Assembly: GCA_030844895.1 (NCBI GenBank)
Contig: CM061231.1
Coordinates: 132,341,023-132,405,022, forward strand
Reading direction: 5' to 3'
Length of the DNA stretch: 64,000 nt
Source: Ambrosia x helenae
Lineage: Eukaryota > Streptophyta > Magnoliopsida > Asterales > Asteraceae
Shown: piece after piece, positions 52,740 to 64,000 of the stretch
How the letters are laid out: each line of letters opens with the position of its first letter
Numbering within the stretch: the first letter of the stretch is position 1
Translations under genes and position numbers: made by a program
The notes under the pieces: generated by a model
Seen by the model: only the letters and a program-made list of their open reading frames with translations
Database searches by the model: none
What the model was told of the DNA's origin: nothing

Positions 52740-55700
52740 TCCAGCCTCAGAAAGTAAGTAAGTCAACCGTAAAATTTTTCAAGAATAAGTTATAATCAGG
52801 GATACTCAAACGGAGAAAGTTATCCTCAAAATCGGTTTTCAAGGCAAATTAATCAGAGAGGTTACTATAACACTCTGAGTCAGAGGCCAAACAATCAATA
52901 TAACCAAACACATAGAAATAGTCCCTAGAGATTCAGGACACCTGAGAAGAGTGATGGATACTAGAGAGAATTTTCTTAAGTTGATGAAAAGGGCAGACCC
53001 AACACCTTAACAGCTTGGGTCTCGTACTCTAACTAATTTCCTTCGTGAATGTAGGAGCTGCTTAGGAGGATTATCAACTAGTGGTATGTTGATAATGGCT
53101 GCTCCAAGCATATGATAGGGGGATTGAAGTTACTGATTGAGTTTGTTAAATGTGATGGAGGTTTTGTGAATTTTGTTGGTGCCAAAGGTGGGCGCATTAC
53201 AAGAAAGGGGAAGGTCACAAATGGCAAGATCACCCTAGATGGAGTTCACTATGTTGAGGAGCCAAAGCACAATCTCTTGAGCGTGTCTGAAATCTACGAC
53301 AAAGGGCATTCAGTACACTTCACAAAGTCTTAGGCTTTAGTATTGAAACCAGGCGTTATTTTTCCAACTGAGTGGATATTAATGAGGGCTCCTAGAAGGA
53401 ACGACACGACATCATGGACATGAGTATTTAGACTGTGGTTTTGTGAATACCATAGTACAATGTGCCAAAATTGTCCCTATTGTATGTTACAATAGGGGAA
53501 TTTTTCCAAAGCATCTGCATGTGGGGAGTCTACATGTCTACTCACAAAACCTATTCAACCCCCTAACTTCAATAGGGACGATTTTAGCACATTGTACTGT
53601 GGTATTCACAAAACCACAGTCTGAATACTCATATGGGGAGTCTACATGTCTACTCTCAAAAGCATCTGCATCATAGTCAATGCTATGGAATAGGAGGATC
53701 GAACACATCCACTTCAAGAATATGAATTACATCATCAAAAAAAGTTTGGTTATAGGTGTTGCTTTATGGAGTTTCGAACTTGAGGGACAATGTGTCCCGT
53801 GTAAAAAGGGAAAGCAACACAAAAAGCCTCATAAGTCAAAAGATCTTAACTCTATCTCTGCTCCTTTTTAACTTATTCACATGGATCTCTTTGCTCCTGT
53901 GAACGTGAGGAGCATTGGTGGAAAATTCAACTGTCTAGTAATTACTGATGACTTCTCTAGATTTTCTTGGTGTTTTTCTTAGTTGCAAATGATGAAACAT
54001 GAGAAATCTTGGTAAATTTCATCATTCAAGCAAAAAAATCTATTCAGTAGCAAAATCAAGATAATCAGAAACGACAATGGCTAGGAATTCAAGAGTAACA
54101 CTTTCTCGATTTATTGCATTTGCAAAGGAATCGAACATCAATTTAGTGCACCTTATAAGCCATAATAGAATGGACTATGCTCTCTAATTCAAAGCATCCT
54201 GTTGATTTTTTGGGGGATGATGTGAACACATTGTGTTATGTTTTGAATAGGGTTTGATCATTTTTTGGTAAGATGGCTGACGAGGGATTTTTCCTTGGCT
54301 ATGTCCCCGGTGTACCAAACAAACGTGTTTTGAATAAATCTAAGGGTGTTTCCGAAATCGTTTTTAATATTGAAATAACCAGCTACACACCTATGGAAAG
54401 TGTATAGGAACCCGATTGGATGTTTGATTATGATGGTGTGTTTAAGTTCTTTAATGTGCCTCATACCTTTAATGTAGATCCCTTATTGGATGATGAAATA
54501 ATAACTGAAGATTATGATGATGTCACAATCTCACCAAGATTAATTATTCCTATCTCCGCAAAAAAGGAAAGCTCATATGCAAATGGCGACACTACTGGAG
54601 ATATCAGTTCTTCTTCCAAAGAAAAAGCCAATACAACTGAAGATGAAGCTTTTACGATTCCGTTCACAACAAAGACATCTTCGAATGATGAGGTTACAGG
54701 GGAAATTATTTCCAATTTGGTGGATGACTTACCAGTTGACACTACCATTACAACACGATCAAACAAGGATCATTCAATTAGTTATATTTTGGGAGATCCA
54801 AATGCAGGTGATCAGACAAGAAATTTTTCTAATACTACCTATTTGTACGCATGAATTAGAGGCGCAAGCATGATTAATAAGTGCTTGAAATGTTTCATCT
54901 CTCAACTTGATCCGAAAAGTTATGAATTGGCTATTCGTGACAGCGCATGGGTTGAAGCAATTCAATAGGAAATCGCTAAGTTTAGGAAGCTCAAGGTCTG
55001 GGAGGTGGTCGATCTCCCTAAGGGTGCATATGAAATTGTCACTAAGTGGGTTTTTAGGAATAACAAGGATGACAATCGTGTAGTGGTCAGAAATAAAGCA
55101 AGGCTGGTAGTCAAAGATTTTAACCAACAAGAAGGGATACACTTCAATGAGGTGTTTGTACTAGTGGCAAGGTTGGAGGGCATACGCCTCTTTCTAGCTT
55201 TTCAACTTGAAAGGGCTTCAAGGTGTATTAGTTAGACGTGAAAAGTTTCTTACTGTACGAGAAGGTCCAAGAGCTGGTGTATGTCTCTCAAACACCATGG
55301 TTTCCAAATCCAGATTATCCAAGCTTGATAAGGCATTTTTCAGATTACATCAGGCGCCTAGGGCATGGTATGAGATGCTGGTTTAGGTGTACGTTGATGA
55401 CATAATCTTCAGATCACCAAGAAAAGACACGTGCAATGAATTTGAAAAGGTTATGAAGAAAAAGTTCGAGATGAGCACAATGGGGGAGTTGAAATTCTTT
55501 CTGGGTCTACAGGTTGATCAGAAGGAAGATGGGATATTCATCCATAAAAAAAAAGTATCAACATGACATCCTGACTCATTTTAAGATGAAGGATTGTACG
55601 GCTTATGCTACTCCTCTACTAGTGAATCACAGACTCAAGCCATATACAGAGAGTGATAAGCACGTGGACCTAATAAAGTATAGGGCCATGATAGATTCAC

Positions 55701-56355
55701 TTATGTATTTAACTTCTTCTAAACCTGACATTATGTTTCCAATTTGTCTTTGTACCATGTTTTAGGCTGATACAAAGGAGTCACACATGATTGTAGTGAA
55801 ACAAATAATGAGATATCTGAAGGGGAAACCCAACTGGGTCCCTGGTATCGATTTGAGGGTGGATTGGATTTCGTTTCTTATACTGATTCTGACTTTAGAG
55901 GATGCAACCAGAACAGAAATAAACAATAGGTGGATGTCTATTTCTTTGTGGGGGGGGGGGTGGGGGGGAGACTCGTATCCTTGCAATGCATGAAGCAAAC
56001 CTCTATAGCAGTTTCCTCTTGTGAGGTAGAATATATTGCAGTGGGTAGTTGTTCACAGGTTTTATAGATACAACAACATATGCGGGATTACGGTTTGAAT
56101 TTTTTAAATACCCTTATAATGATTGATAACAATGCCGCAATATCAGTTACCAAAAATCCAACCAACTTTTATAAAACAAAACTTATTCATGTCAGACATC
56201 ACTTTAGAAGAGATTGTTTTGAAAAGAAAATGATTCATTTGGAAAAAAAAAAAGTTGATAAAAAAGAGAATTTGGTTAATCTTTACACCAAGGCCTTTGA
56301 AATGGCTCGTTTTGAACTTTTGACGCAACTTAATGGGACGGGGAGTCTTGAATAA
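52740..56355 (+). pseudogene. Sirevirus-like Ty1/copia element, heavily decayed
   Basis: In order: an Asn/Gln/Tyr-rich gag tail with 'LSQRPNNQYNQTHRNSP' (about 52800-52930); a protease region 'WYVDNGCSKHM' (about 53077), where the usual DSG is DNG; integrase zinc region with 'NRRIEHIHFKNMN' and 'CVPCKKGKQHKKPHKS' (53680-53860); an integrase core in fragments; an acidic linker (54420-54850); reverse transcriptase from 54890 with 'KWVFRNNKDDN' and 'YVDDIIF' near 55392; and RNase H with 'SSCEVEYIAVGSC' ending 'FTKAFEMARFELL'-like at 56355. Stops and frameshifts are numerous. LTRs were not found. The order and C-terminus resemble the Sirevirus lineage. Confidence 0.7.
53422..53630. mobile_element. 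MITE inserted in the Sirevirus-like element
   Basis: About 60-bp inverted ends, from GAGTATTTAGACTGTGG to its complement CCACAGTCTGAATACTC, cover AATACCATAGTACAATGTGCC and TTGTCCCTATTG. The 209-bp element splits the integrase zinc region. Its core contains AAGCATCTGCATGTGG and GAGTCTACATGTCTACTC, which also appear just outside its right end (53637-53672), so part of the host sequence is present twice. Confidence 0.75.
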
Positions 56356-56359
56356 TTTT

Positions 56360-58189
56360 TCATTTCTAATAAGTAACTGAAGTTATACATATTTTCTTAA
56401 ATCTTCGTTTTATTAAAAAAGAGTTGTCACTGTGTAAAAGAAGGGATATGATAGTACATCAGATGCAGGATTGTCACACTTAAAACTGAGCAGAGGACTT
56501 ACACTGATAAGTGCGACTACAACTCCATCATGTGATGTACCAATAGGCAAAGCTACACAGCGTAATCAACCCATAATATGATATAAACATAACAGACTGT
56601 GGTATATGTAGGGAACCCAACATCGGCGTATGATTTTATGGTCTTAAATCTTGCGTTGATAGATTGCCAAAAACTTAGGTTTCGGGTCTTTAAATGGTTG
56701 TTAATCCGGGAATAACTAGTCTCATCCTAAAATGACCAAGCGTTCAAAAAATATCTTAAAAAAAATAAGTAAGCCAAATCCATAACTGTTGTAGGCAATA
56801 CATATACAATATAAAGCCTCCAGCTACTCATACCGAAAATCAGAAGTGCATGTGTATTATACTATACATAATACAATATGCTCAAGAGATTACTCATTGG
56901 GACAGTGACTTGGATTGAGCATGCCACAATGATTTTGTATGTAAATCAAACATATACAACTTATTATTTATAATAATGACACTTATGGTGATTATCCACT
57001 AGGATAGCGACTTGGATTGGGCACGTCCTTTAAGTTCAGTATGGTAATAAAAGAAAAAGAAAAGTAAAAATAAAAACAAATTCTGATTAGGTATTGGCCC
57101 TAACCCTGACCAAGAACAATTGCTCTTGTGTTGTGTAAATATGGATGACAACAATATACTCACCTATTACGACGAAGCTTTGACCATACCTTGATCGCGA
57201 AGGTATGTCATGTTGTGGGACACACGGTATCCACAGTATAATACACTTAACTTGTATAAAAAATTGAGGCTTTGAAGATGTGGGTGTAATTTTGTTTAAA
57301 TGGACAAAAATACTAGTAATCGCCTTGGTCTGTGACTACACTTTTAATAAATTTATCCTTAATTATTCTATCTTATGCATTGAGTCTTGTTCTAGCTGAT
57401 ATGATCCTTTCATTGGTGACTCTCAAACAAAATTAGATTGTTTATTTGTGTTTTAATTTATTTACATTTATTTTATTTCACTTTTTAAATGTTTTCATTT
57501 ATTTTAATTTTTATAAAATCACAAAAATAACAAAAATGTTATCTATTTTATTTTTCTTTGAGTCTTAATGCATGGGAAATGGTTATTCAATGGGAGGACT
57601 CGTAATTTCCAGGAAAAATAAATCGTTTTTCAAAACCAAAGTTTTTCCTAAGTCAAGTCAGAGGTTCTGAGTATATAGGCAAAGATGGTCAACAACGAAG
57701 ATGGCTATCTAAGCGAATATACCAGAAAACGAACATAGGCAATTCATGGCCTATCTAGCCGGGTCATATAAATTGTCAAACGGTCACAACCCTTTCATTA
57801 TTCAAAACCCACTCTCACCATCAAACTAGGGAAGATATTAAACCCACATTGTAATCCTCCATTTTTCGCAATTTCGATCTTCAAAACAAGTATGGATCAT
57901 CGATTTGATTTTACTTTATCATTCCTCATTGAAAACCAAATGATTCAAGCCCTTAAACAACGACTTTCATCTATAACGGACATGTAGAACAACGAACATA
58001 GCGTTTTAACAAAGATGTTTCATCTTTGTTATTCACCCAAACTACGCTATTGAGCATTTTCTCTCAATAGCCTATGTTCATTTTTATCTACTGTTCGGTC
58101 TTAACTGACTGCTAGTAGCGTATTGTCTGACTGAATAAAGTATGTTATTAATGTATGTCTTATCCTTGTGTAGGTCATGGCTCAAGAAC
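56360..58189. other. Non-coding stretch
   Basis: No gene was recognised. CAGTGACTTGGATTGAGCA (56903) and AGCGACTTGGATTGGGCA (57006) form a local duplication. The left part may hold the decayed 3' LTR of the Sirevirus-like element, and the right part (57800-58189) the leader of the next one. Confidence 0.4.
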
Positions 58190-60089
58190 AACATTAGTTT
58201 TTCAATAAGCATAACTATACGTTCGTCTTGAAACAGGAGAGGCGAACACAGAGTATTTTGATGACATGTTGCAGTTTCTACAAAGATGCGGTATTAACTA
58301 TGCTTTGACATCGACACCCACAATCTGTTTGACTTATATTAGACAGTTTTGGGACACGGCTATATACGACTGTAGTACAGAGCCACTAGTGATGAGGGTT
58401 ATGGTTAATGGTCAAGATATCGAGTTCAATGTTGATGTTATCAGAAGGGCATTGAGGCTAGGCGCTGTTGCAGAGGAAGACAGACCGATTAAGTTTCCAG
58501 CAACTATGTGAATGGGTGCTTTCACCAGGATGGCATACTCAGGGAATATTCAAAAGGATTAATATGTGAAGAGTTATGTTTTTGGGCAATGGAGGTTACT
58601 TATGAATGTGATGATAGTCTGTTTTTCAACATAGAAAGCGAGTGGAGATGCCATGGGAGCTTCTATTCAGTTTGGTTTACTATCTTTTGTCTACAACAAG
58701 CCTTTCAGTTTTTCCTAAATGATTATGTACTTTATGGAGAGGCAGACTCGGGCAACTGGGAAGTAGAGATTCTTACTATATCCCATGTTTCTTACTTTGA
58801 TAATCAAGCATCTGATTCCTAATTTACTAGATGTTCCACCATTCATTCAAGTTGGCACTGTGGATCGTCGTACTTTGGCTGATTATTGTACCAAAAACTT
58901 GGGGCGACTAGCACATGAGAGACCACATGAGACACCGTTGTTTAGGGCAATTACAAATCTGTATTATCAACCACCAGCTGATGATGGGTGGTTAGATCCA
59001 GAACTCGCACAAGGTACAACACAACAATAACTAGCTGCTCAGGTGCAACAGATAATACAAGCCCCTATTATTCAACAGGAACCACATGTATAAGAACTTT
59101 GTTGTTGAGCAACCAGCTCAGCAACCTGGTCCAGTTATTGTAGAACAGTTTTCGGTTGATGTACAAGTGGAAGAAGTTCAAGCTAAAGTAAGAGTGGATG
59201 TTGGTGATATGTTTATGGCGGACATAGATGTAGCTTTGGAAGGACCAGGTCCTTTATGTACTCATCATGCCCCGGAGGGTTCTTCAAAGAGTATAGATAT
59301 AGAGAGTTCTGATTCTGATGATAGTGAAGGAACATAATCAGATGATGAGGTGTTAGTTCCTTAATCACTACTAGTGACGTCCAAACCTCCTTTCGAATCT
59401 GCTTGAGGGAAAATGAAACTTGAAAAGGATGAGACAGATAAGGATTATCAACCTAAAGAGTCTGATGATGACGCTGATGATGATACTCACTCACGACCAC
59501 TGAAGTGAAAGAAGACGGTCAGACAATGGGGTATAGTTATTCGTGAGGCAGTGACTACTGAGCCTCTTCATGCTGCAGTCTTGGTTTCATCAGTAGAAGC
59601 TACAACAATTGTTACAGCAGCTACAACAACAACAACAACAACAACAACAATAGAAACTATAGAGTTATTAAGCATCATCTTAGTACCATATGTTGGGTTG
59701 GTTGGTGAATCTTCACCAGCAGTCTCTCCACCTGTAAGTTCACCATCTATTTCTCAGGTGGTATCTATGTTTGTGGAATATATTGTTGTTACTACATCAA
59801 CTTCTACATTCTCTGTAGGATAACAATTCGATCCCTCTACCTTAGACTTTTCTTTTTATACAAGTTTTTCTGACAAGGAGAGGATTACATTGTTAGAGCG
59901 CAAGGTTGCATATTTAAATTCACATGTGGTTATTACTAATCAGATAATCACCAAGATGGTGGAGTATAATGAGGTGCATCGTCAAGCTCATGATCGCGCA
60001 TTGATTGAGTCTCTCCTGAGCCAAAACTATAGATTCACATTCACATGTGTCTGTAGCTTTTGGGTTGTCAGAGTTGTTAGTGGGCATAG
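58190..60089 (+). pseudogene. Third gag-like gene, decayed and interrupted
   Basis: Reads in pieces as the same gag-like family as 1808: 'MLQFLQRCGINYALTSTPTI' and 'LTYIRQFWDTAIYD' (58266-58370), 'IRRALRLGAVAEEDRPI', a broken middle (58508-58780), 'FLTLIIKHLIPNLLDVPPF' (58788), an acidic linker with 'SSDSDDSEG' and 'DADDDT', a Thr run from (ACA)n at 59611-59650, and a helical end with 'LERKVAYLNSHVVITNQI' (59890). Stops lie at 58509, 59335, 59362 and 59821, with frame changes before 58785 and 59086. The frame is cut at 60089 by the gypsy insertion. Confidence 0.6.
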
Positions 60090-62734
60090 TGTGATACCCC
60101 GCAATTTCAGGTTCCTGATTTAACTAAACTCTAGTTACTTGCACCTAGATTACTTGCATTCTACTTGACTAGAGTTTACTAGATAAGTTACGCATGCACA
60201 CACTAGATGTATATGCATCTATGAGCTATCATAGATTGACAAACATATGATTAAACTTATGAGAGTTTATAAATATTAATCAATGTGTGTACATGAATCT
60301 CTTATACTTCTAAATGTGCTTGTATATATATGTATATACACAATATATACACTAGGCTTTGTACATACACTAGGCTTGATAAGAAAAACTATATTTTGTT
60401 AAACACCTTCTAGAAGCTAACACACATACCTACATATACATATAAACACACGCCCACATGCATCTATACCCACACACTTGGAAGTTTCCTTTTGTCTTTA
60501 GTAGCCACCCTAGTTCTCCTAGCTTACACCAAAGTAAGAAACAAACATCCCTAATCTATCCTAGGTGTGCGGCCGAAAGGGACAACACAAGATTACTTAG
60601 AGACAATCTTGGAACTAGGAAATGTCACTATCCTAGACTATAAACTACCTAGAGAATGTTCTTATTCTCTTGTGCTTGGCCGAAATACTAGGAGCACATG
60701 GGACAAAAGAATGACAACTCATGATTCACATACATACACTCACTAGTCACTATCATAAGCTAACTCCAAGACATGACTCATCACCCTACACACTAGAACT
60801 TCTTTGTCTTCACCTAGCCGAAACAACAAGGAAGAAGTTTCAATGACTTGTCACTTTCACCAAGCATTCTAGAACACATCCTTGGAAATGAGGCACCAAT
60901 CAACAACTAGAGTAACCAATGATCTATCACTATCAAGGGATAAGACAAATCCATGTCTTAGGAAGTCGGCCGAAGCACACAAGGGGCATCACCATCATCA
61001 TTAGTTGTCATTCCTATATCTTATAACACACCTATGACTAGTCCCTTTCATACAATACTTACAAGTACAATACCTTGGGAATAGAAGCTTCAATCGGCCA
61101 CATGAGGAAGCATGCATGACCCATCACTTTCATAAGACATTTTTCCTATATCTCTTGTCCTCTAATCGGCCGCATGGAAGAATGCATAGAAAGCTAGATC
61201 TTAGTTGTCAAACATTTCACTAGAATAAACATTAAGACAAAAACATGATCACCTACAAGCTAAGTCCACCATTCCTAACTTGGAAAACCAATACTCTAAT
61301 TGGCCAACTCATTATGATGGAGACTTGTGATGTGTTCAAAAAGTTACACTAAATAAGCATGCTTACACATCTATGGACATAAGGAAACTAGGTGTTAAGA
61401 CTACCATACAATTCACTATAAAAAGGGAGCCAATATCATTCATCATTCTTCACACCAACTTCTTTCTTTCACTCTCTCTAAACTTTCGGATCTAGCTCTC
61501 CATAACCGAAGCCTTGCAAGCTTTTGAAGCAGTCTTGGAAGCTATCCAACCTTCGATCACCTATAGGTAAGGTTACCATGCTTTTAAACTTTGATCTAGT
61601 TAAGTCTACCTTACTTTAGCCGGCCCTAGTTGATTTAAACCCACGAACACACATACATCGTCTTAGATATTTGCTAAACCCATGATAATGTGCTTAAGTC
61701 TATCACAAGCACAAAACCAAGGTTCATTTAACTCAATAACCAAGTCCACAAGTGTCGGGTAGACAAATTGTATGATAAAACTTGTGATTTACCATGCTTC
61801 TAAATCATAGGGCAAGTACTATCCGGACAACTGTAGCTACACTTCACTAGATCACAAGCATCTCTATCAGGTGAGTTTCACTACTCTTTTCTCAAAAGCA
61901 TGCATCTCGGAAGGAGACAATTTTCAAAACATTTTCATAGTCCGGTTTGGGACTACTTTTACACATCCCGGATTTGGGGTTCTATGATTCACTAGGTGAA
62001 TCTACTTTCACTAATTCATGTTTTATGTCCTTTGTAAACAAAACACACTCTATCACTCTAAACTTCTTATTATATTATTGGGTTATTCGCTGAAGGCGAA
62101 CGGGGTATTAGTTGATAGCGCTATTAGGTTGTGCAGCAACCTCATGCTTGCGTGCTTGTGTCACGGGCATGAACTTCTGACCACGCTCTTGAGGAGCTGA
62201 CTAGTGTGGATAGACACTGGTACTAAGGCATCATAACGAAAGTTAACACATTGTATGTTCCCAATAATCAGTTGTTTAGTTATAATGAGTGGGCTAGCTA
62301 CCCCTGGCATGTGAATTAGCTATTACTCAAAACATGGTCTGGAGGACCTACATATTTACCAAACTTTGTGAACTCACCAACTTTATGTTGACCTACGATT
62401 ATTATTCCTTTTTGCAGGACACTAGTTCGAAGCACGAGTAGGGCATGCATCATATAACATCATGGGGGATAAATAACTTATCTATTTTTGAATTTTTAAT
62501 CATCTATTATGATTTCGAACGCGTTGTTTTACTCTGACTATTTGAATAACTATTATCTTTAAATTTTGCTTCCGCAACTATTGAAATATTTGATTATCTA
62601 TGAAACTTTTTTTACAAAAACGAACTAACTGGTTTGGGCATTTAGAGTCGTTCATGTGACTTATGGCTATGGGATCCTGGTATGTCACTCGCCTCGCGGT
62701 ATAAACCCCATAGTGGAAATTTGAGGGTGTGACA
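60090..62734 (+). repeat. 5' LTR of the gypsy element, 2645 bp
   Basis: Begins TGTGATACCCCGC and ends GGGTGTGACA, directly before the primer binding site. TATAAAAAG at 61417-61425 is the probable promoter, with a pyrimidine-rich start region (61440-61490). GTGAACTCACCAAC near 62377 is a phrase also found in the other gypsy LTR of this window. Confidence 0.88.
61417..61425 (+). promoter_or_regulatory. TATA box of the gypsy LTR
   Basis: TATAAAAAG within CACTATAAAAAGGGAGCC, a strong plant TATA context about 1.3 kb before the LTR end. Confidence 0.55.
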
Positions 62735-62737
62735 GAT

Positions 62738-62749
62738 TGGTATAAGAGC
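62738..62749 (+). promoter_or_regulatory. Primer binding site of the gypsy element
   Basis: TGGTATAAGAGC starts three bases after the LTR end and differs by one base from the initiator tRNA-Met complement (TGGTATCAGAGC). Confidence 0.8.
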
Positions 62750-63309
62750 CATTGGTTATAGTGAACAAGGATTGCATTCTAGTCTATAATCATATAATAG
62801 CACAATTATTAGTTACACACACAGCTTAAGTGCATAACTCGCTTTCGGGCTAGGTATACTTGCTTAACAGATTATAGGAGATATATAATCCTTTAACCCT
62901 AAATCCGATACTGAGCACATCCTTAGTAAAGGACAAAAGCTAGGCCATGTGGTGCATCAATTGGGACTAAAATTCCAACCAGCTTCACGGATAGGGAAGT
63001 CGGCAATAGAGTACCAGTGAGGGTACCAACTGTCAGATTCATGGTAGAGAACCCTTGAAGGTAGTATAGCCACTATGACGGAGAACTACGCAGTACCCAC
63101 GGCACGGTGCTACACTACGAGTAATGAATGGAAAACTACGGAGAGTCGTTTGTCCTATGTTATTATTACTATTAATATCAATCTACTACTTTATCTTATT
63201 CTCGCCTTTATAATCCATGCTACATTCTAATCTACTTATACTGCATGAACGTTAGTATGCAGAACATATTATTGTTTTCTCATGAGTATAATGTAAATGT
63301 AGAATTGCC
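62750..63309 (+). other. Gypsy leader between primer site and gag
   Basis: About 560 bp without a gene, as usual for this type of element. It begins with CATTGGTTATAGTGAACAAG, a phrase I associate with Tekay-type leaders. Confidence 0.5.
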
Positions 63310-64000
63310 ATGACGGGAAGAGGAAATGGTTGAGGCAGCATTAGCATGACGCAAGAGGAACTGAGCGCACTAATCAATGATCGGGTTGTAGCAACTTTGG
63401 CAGCTTTTCAAGCTGGCCAGCCTGCTCATCACCCTCCGACTTGTACCTACAAGTCATTCATGGATTGTAAGCCTCATAATTTTGGAGGACCTGAAGGAGC
63501 AGTCGGACTACTTAGGTGGTTCGAGAAGGTGGAATCATGCTTTGCTATGTGCAATTGCCCGCCTACTGAGAGGGTTAAGTAAGCCATGGCTACGCTTGAG
63601 AATGCGGCCTTATCGTGGTGGAATGCTCAAGTGCAGCTGCTAGGAGTTGATGTGGCCAATGCTACCCTGTGGGCAGATTTCAGGGAACTCATGAAGGAGG
63701 AGTATTGTCCTCGAGATGAGATTCAAAAGTTGGAGACCGAGAACCTCAACCTGAAGATGGTTAGGTCGGAGATTGAGACTTATACTACTAGGTCGCATGA
63801 GCTAGCGACCATGTGCCCTAATTACTCTACTCTGCTCTATAAACGAATTGAGCTGTACATCAAGGGCTTGGTGCCTCAGATTAAAGGAATGGTCACTGCT
63901 GCTAACCTGAATAACATTCAACAAGTCATTCGCTTAGCCCACCAGTTAACGGATCAGAAGGTGGAAGAAGGAATCTTGCCCCCACAGAGTACCTCATTGT
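63310..64000 (+). pseudogene. Gypsy gag, two in-frame stops, incomplete at window end
   Basis: One frame from ATG 63310 to the window end, with TGA at 63331-63333 and TAA at 63580-63582. It contains a basic-acidic start ('MTQEELSALINDRV'), then the Retrotrans_gag domain: 'CKPHNFGGPEGAVGLLRWFE', 'ALSWWNAQVQLLG', 'DFRELMKEEYCPRDEIQKLE', 'LATMCPNYST' and 'RIELYIKGLVPQIKGMVTA'. This is the standard order for plant chromovirus gag. The TGA could be a CGA deamination. The zinc knuckle expected later lies outside the window. Confidence 0.85.

Larger units (their letters stand above)
60090..64000 (+). mobile_element. Ty3/gypsy retrotransposon, 5' part (runs off the window)
   Basis: 5' LTR, primer binding site and gag are in order; pol lies beyond the window. 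It interrupts the gag-like pseudogene, and the five bases before it (CATAG, 60085-60089) should recur after its 3' LTR. Gag carries two in-frame stops, so this copy is not autonomous. Confidence 0.88.

Overview
This is plant nuclear DNA: a single spliced host gene lies in AT-rich sequence crowded with LTR retrotransposons, LINE/SINE copies, a CACTA element, Helitron ends and MITEs. The gag-like, copia and gypsy relatives are of kinds I know as abundant in Asteraceae, so a composite (Artemisia, chrysanthemum or lettuce-like) is my best guess. That is inference from memory, not a search result.

Left third (1-24.7 kb). Two degenerate gag-only retroelement genes lie on + (1808-4092, 4645-7230), with LTR-like DNA carrying many copies of a TCGAATG word. 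A degenerate Ty1/copia element on the minus strand (8.1-14.4 kb) keeps one LTR and its primer binding site. Next come a 5'-truncated LINE with a clear target duplication (16.1-16.5 kb), two minus-strand retroposons (one only 19 bp), a small GRF zinc-finger gene (18.4 kb), a Ty3/gypsy 3' end with a long LTR (about 19.3-23.9 kb, minus), and an internally deleted PIF/Harbinger transposase joined to an LTR fragment (23.9-24.7 kb).

Middle (25.1-51.6 kb). One 9-lipoxygenase gene on + has eight exons over 26.4 kb. Intron 2 is about 17.3 kb and is a nest of transposons: a probable Helitron (30391-40335) encloses a CACTA element (31748-38911), which encloses a SINE-like insertion and a 1.2-kb minisatellite. 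A broken RTE-type LINE and a foldback MITE follow. Intron 3 holds a 106-bp MITE, and intron 7 holds a complete copia element (45513-50202) with target duplication. All lipoxygenase iron-ligand residues are encoded, but a frameshift just before the C-terminus separates the last about 47 codons, including the terminal Ile ligand, from the rest.

Right end (51.7-64 kb). A heavily decayed Sirevirus-like copia element (about 52.7-56.4 kb) is interrupted by a MITE. A third gag-like pseudogene (58.2-60.1 kb) is interrupted by a Ty3/gypsy element whose 2.6-kb 5' LTR, primer binding site and gag start are present and which runs off the window. Apart from the lipoxygenase and possibly the GRF gene, everything coding here is transposon-derived. 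The genes do not form a pathway. I did not find an undescribed multi-gene system. The most unusual items are the 19-bp retroposon, the LINE/SINE tail sharing, the TCGAATG arrays and the nested intron.
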